Made by a program: the position numbers and the translations under genes. A stretch of DNA of 64,000 bases from Piper betle (taxonomy: Eukaryota > Streptophyta > Magnoliopsida > Piperales > Piperaceae): NCBI GenBank assembly GCA_033002965.1, contig JAURVB010014871.1, positions 1 through 64,000 on the forward strand, in the 5' to 3' direction. The notes under the pieces were generated by a model. That model saw only the letters and a program-made list of their open reading frames with translations. It ran no database searches and was not told the DNA's origin. Each line of letters begins with the position of its first letter. Position 1 is the first letter of the stretch. Below are positions 61,050 to 64,000 of this stretch, piece after piece.

Positions 61050-62500
61050 ATATGCTTGGTTTTTACAAATTTTGTATTTTTTAAGAATGGACAATCTTGA
61101 AGATGAAGGATATGACGAAGAAGAATTAGGCCAATATATTATAACATTCTATCATATTGTATAAGATGAGTTCAAATTGAATGTTAGAATGCAATTTAAT
61201 TATTTGTATGATGCACTTAATTTCTATAGTATTTATTAAAAAATGGCCAAATTTTGTATACGTAAACATAGTACAAATTATCATAGGAGAACAAAAGAGT
61301 TATAAGTATTTGTGTATTCTAAAGAATGATATTTAAAATAAGATGAGTGTAAAATACAGATCGGATATGAAGATGAGTGAAAAATTAGGTACAATTGATC
61401 ACAAAAGGGAATTTTATGAGTCATTCTATACTTTAAGTTATGGTGCAGGAAACAAAGAAGAATTTTAAACACAATGGAGTAAAATGATGAAAGACAATTA
61501 TTTTGAGGAAAATCAGTGGTTAAAATTTATATATATAAATTCCTCAAGCGTGGGTGCGTGTGTATCGTAAAAGTATATTTTTAGCTAATATATAAAGTTC
61601 ACCACGAAGTGAATCTCAAAACTCATTTTACTTAAGGTATGTGAACAAAAAAAATAGCCTTATTAAGTTTATACATAGATTTGAAAGAGCTATCAAAGAC
61701 AGAGATTGAATAAAGCAAAAGAATCTTATGAAAACTCATATAAAAGCCCCAAATTGGTTACTCCATTTAAGATGGCAAAGGTTTATACTCAAAAAATGTT
61801 TTATAAGTTTCAAGAAAAACTATAATATAGTTTAGTTTGTTGCTCATCTTATAAGAAATTAGATGCAGAGGATGTTGAACAGTATAATGTACTATGTTGT
61901 AAAAATAATAAAGAGTTGGTTGCACGTGTTAAAGTTGAAAGTAGATGCACGTGAAGTTGTCAATTTTTGGAAAGTTAAGGTATTCCATGTAGGCATTTGC
62001 GGTATGTACTAAGATTGAATGAGGGTGATATTTTTCTTCAACTCTATATCATAAAGAGATAGACAATTGAAATAGAAAAGGAAGTTATTTTTTATGGTGA
62101 TGGAGTGGAACTTCGCAGTGATTACAACAAAACTTTATTCTCTGATTGGGGAGAATTGCACTGTATATTTAATCGATGGGCAAAAAAGGAATATTCATCA
62201 TCGGAGAAATTTGAACTAGCCAAACAAATACTTTTAGAGATAGAGATATTGGTAGAAGATGTGGTAGATGATCGACATCATGGAATACAGGTACAGAATG
62301 GAATATAAGTACATTATAAAATACAAGTATATCCATCGGCACAATCAAAGACTAAAGGAAGTGGTAAAAGATGGAAGAGTGGTAAAGAATTTACAGTGGA
62401 CCATATGGTAAAAGATAGGCTATGCCATGGTTGTAATAAATGGGGAGTTAGGCATAATAAGTGCACTTGCCCTGCAATTATAGCACATGGTAATGTTTCC
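61050..62500 (+). pseudogene. Relic of a FAR1/FRS-like, MULE-derived protein
   Basis: FAR1-related proteins descend from Mutator-like transposases. Near 61190-61280 a segment reads FNYLYDALNFYSIY then KMAKFCIRKH, like the FAR1 DNA-binding domain. Near 61770-61860 KVYTQKMFYKFQEKL and CCSSYKKLDAED follow, then a SWIM-type region with SCQFLES.GIPCRH at about 61950-62000. An open frame at 62105-62308 and a knuckle-like CHGCNKWGVRHNKC at about 62421-62462 close it. Most of the central transposase domain is missing, and stops and frame slips are many. Whether it is a dead transposon or a dead host gene copy is open. Confidence 0.65.
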
Positions 62501-62884
62501 TAATACAACCCTTATTTTGATCTTTGTTATATATAATTTATGTGATTATTTTCCATGTTTTGATTATAAATATGTAAGCAAAAAAATGTTCCATCTAAAA
62601 GTGGAGTCGTGGAGTCTATTTAGGGGTGTTGGTACAGTAATGCAGAACGACTATGATAGCTCCGAATCTAGAAGGACTGTATAATCTTAGTGATTTGTAT
62701 GTCATTTTCTATGAATTGTTATTGGCTTTAGTCAAACTTGATAAATTTGTAACTCGTAAGTTATTCACGGGCATGATCTTTAATAGTTTGTACTTGTATT
62801 CATCACGTGGAAGAAAATTAAATGATATGGTTCTCATGTGTTTTGCTTCTAATGTGTTTCCGAATATATGAACATAATTTAAAT
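62501..62884. other. Intergenic DNA
   Basis: Short open frames only; probably the 3' remains of the FAR1/MULE relic. Confidence 0.4.
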
Positions 62885-63075
62885 GATATTAGAATATATA
62901 AGAGTATGCCATTTTTTTAATATATAGTAGATAGCAAAATTAATTTTGCAACCATTTACTGAGTTAGGATATATTATTTCGTAATATTGATTTAAGTCGA
63001 GACCAAGTCAATTTTTTATTGACTCGAGTTGGGACTCGAGTCAAGACCGAGTCAATTTTTTATTGATTTGACTCG
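62885..63075 (+). mobile_element. Fragment of the ~3-kb LTR family
   Basis: A series of blocks (GAGTATGCCA, TATATAGTAGAT, TTTACTGAGTTAGGA, GACTCGAG) follows the order found at 33690-33930 of the solo LTR. Only a truncated part is present and the ends are lost. Confidence 0.5.
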
Positions 63076-64000
63076 AGTCGCAACGGCGGGCAGTGGTAAT
63101 GGTGGTGGTGGCAGGGGCAGTGGTTGGGTGTTGGCGTGGGGGGCTGCAACTCCAGGTGGTGGTGGGAGGCCATGGCAGAGAGGGGGGGGAGGGGGGGGGG
63201 GTGGTGTTCAGTGGCCGGTGGTAGCAGGGGGTCGTGGCGGAGGGGGGTGGTTGTGGTCGTCGCAAGGGGCGGCAGGCAAGGGGGCCGTGGCAAAGGGGAG
63301 GTGGTGGTGGTCGTGCCTTAGGGCTGGCAGGAGGGCTGCAGAGGTGGTGGTGGTGGTTGTAGCAGGGGCGGCGGCTGTGGGCGGGTGGGTGGTCGTGGGG
63401 GCAAGGGGAATGTCGGTTGCAAGCGGGTGGCATAGGGGGCCTATGGGCCATTAAATTCATGCACTCCCAAAAAGGGGTAGCGCATTGCAGCGTTGCTCAT
63501 ATAGCAATTGTTTGCTCATATAGCAATTGTTGAAGCAATATTAGCGATGCAATTTATGAGATGGGTAGGAGCAGGATGACTTTCATGTAGAGACTGGTGA
63601 CAATGATATAAGGTTCGGGTGAGTGTAGCATGTAGAATTGTATGTTGGCAAGGCGTTTTGCTCACATACGCTGGCAAAGGGTTTTGCTCAAATACGCCGG
63701 CAAAGGCCGGTGCAAGGGACATGAAAATATACGGAGTTGGGTGTACATGAAAGTCCGAATATTGCAACAGCAGCAAGAGAAAAAAAGAAGAAGAAGAGAA
63801 AGGAAAAAGGATGTTCGATATCTCGAAAAGAATTTTAGTTGGTTATTTTTACTTAACCACAATAACGAATTAACTCTAATTTCTGATTATTGGAAATATT
63901 GTGCATGAATAAAACAAAAGTCGGAAGGAGTTTGCAAATCTATTATCACAAACTTATATTTTGTAAAATAAAACATAATGTTAATATTTACCCATGAAGA
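63076..64000. other. GGT-rich low-complexity DNA and short duplications
   Basis: From 63090 to 63440 the sequence is a degenerate GGT/GGC-rich tract with glycine-rich open frames on one strand and proline-rich ones on the other. At 63497-63533 a 19-bp GCTCATATAGCAATTGTT unit is duplicated. At 63656-63705 a TTTGCTCA.ATACGC.GGCAAAG unit is duplicated. The rest is AT-rich. No gene recognised. Confidence 0.5.

Noticed and set aside
63029..63460. Glycine-rich protein candidate
   Set aside because: The GGT-rich tract gives Gly/Val/Trp-rich frames with no signal peptide or conserved motif, and equally open frames on the other strand.

Overview
This is a nuclear window from a flowering plant. It carries intron-containing genes with GT-AG junctions, plastid- and ABA-related plant gene families, long AT-rich intergenic DNA, microsatellites and many nested transposable elements. 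Several genes (F-box/kelch, arabinogalactan-like, PP2C) are very GC-rich while others (plastid HDS, V-ATPase G) are not. That bimodality suggests a non-grass monocot or similar lineage, but I cannot fix the taxon from the sequence alone.

Layout. 1-4.8 kb: AT-rich DNA with an old solo LTR (581-2550) nested between inverted repeats. 4.85-6.07 kb: F-box/kelch gene, with two single-base breaks. 6.1-9.1 kb: intergenic, with a CACTA-like end and a 420-bp-family repeat. 9.2-11.0 kb: CYP71-clan cytochrome P450 with a duplicated membrane anchor. 11-18 kb: repeats, including a barwin/EG45-like fragment, a three-unit head-to-tail repeat array and a hAT-like element with an exact 8-bp target duplication. 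18.2-18.8 kb: small AGP-like membrane protein. 20.7-22.5 kb: V-ATPase subunit G (plus strand), tail to tail with the 19-exon plastid HDS (IspG) gene at 23.6-28.5 kb (minus strand). 33.1-45.3 kb: a PDCD2-like pseudogene split by a degenerate Copia element, which itself holds two opposed ~3-kb solo LTRs. 46.9-48.6 kb: a HESO1-like nucleotidyltransferase pseudogene with a tandem repeat array upstream. 50-54 kb: a second hAT-like element and AT-rich DNA. 54.5-55.7 kb: clade A PP2C with three ABRE/G-box motifs upstream. 59.4-60.2 kb: third hAT-like element. 61-62.5 kb: relic of a FAR1/MULE-type protein. 62.9-64 kb: LTR fragment and low-complexity DNA.

The genes do not form a pathway. HDS serves the plastid MEP isoprenoid pathway, VHA-G vacuolar acidification, the PP2C probably ABA signalling, the kelch F-box probably ubiquitin-mediated turnover, and the P450 an unknown oxidation. 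The clearest unusual signals are the AATCGG-rich hAT-like family (three copies, each with a perfect 8-bp duplication), the duplicated P450 anchor, the layered Copia/solo-LTR insertion in PDCD2, and a set of single-base breaks at G, C or A runs in otherwise well conserved genes. The last looks more like consensus error than biology. I found no evidence for a wholly new biochemical system.
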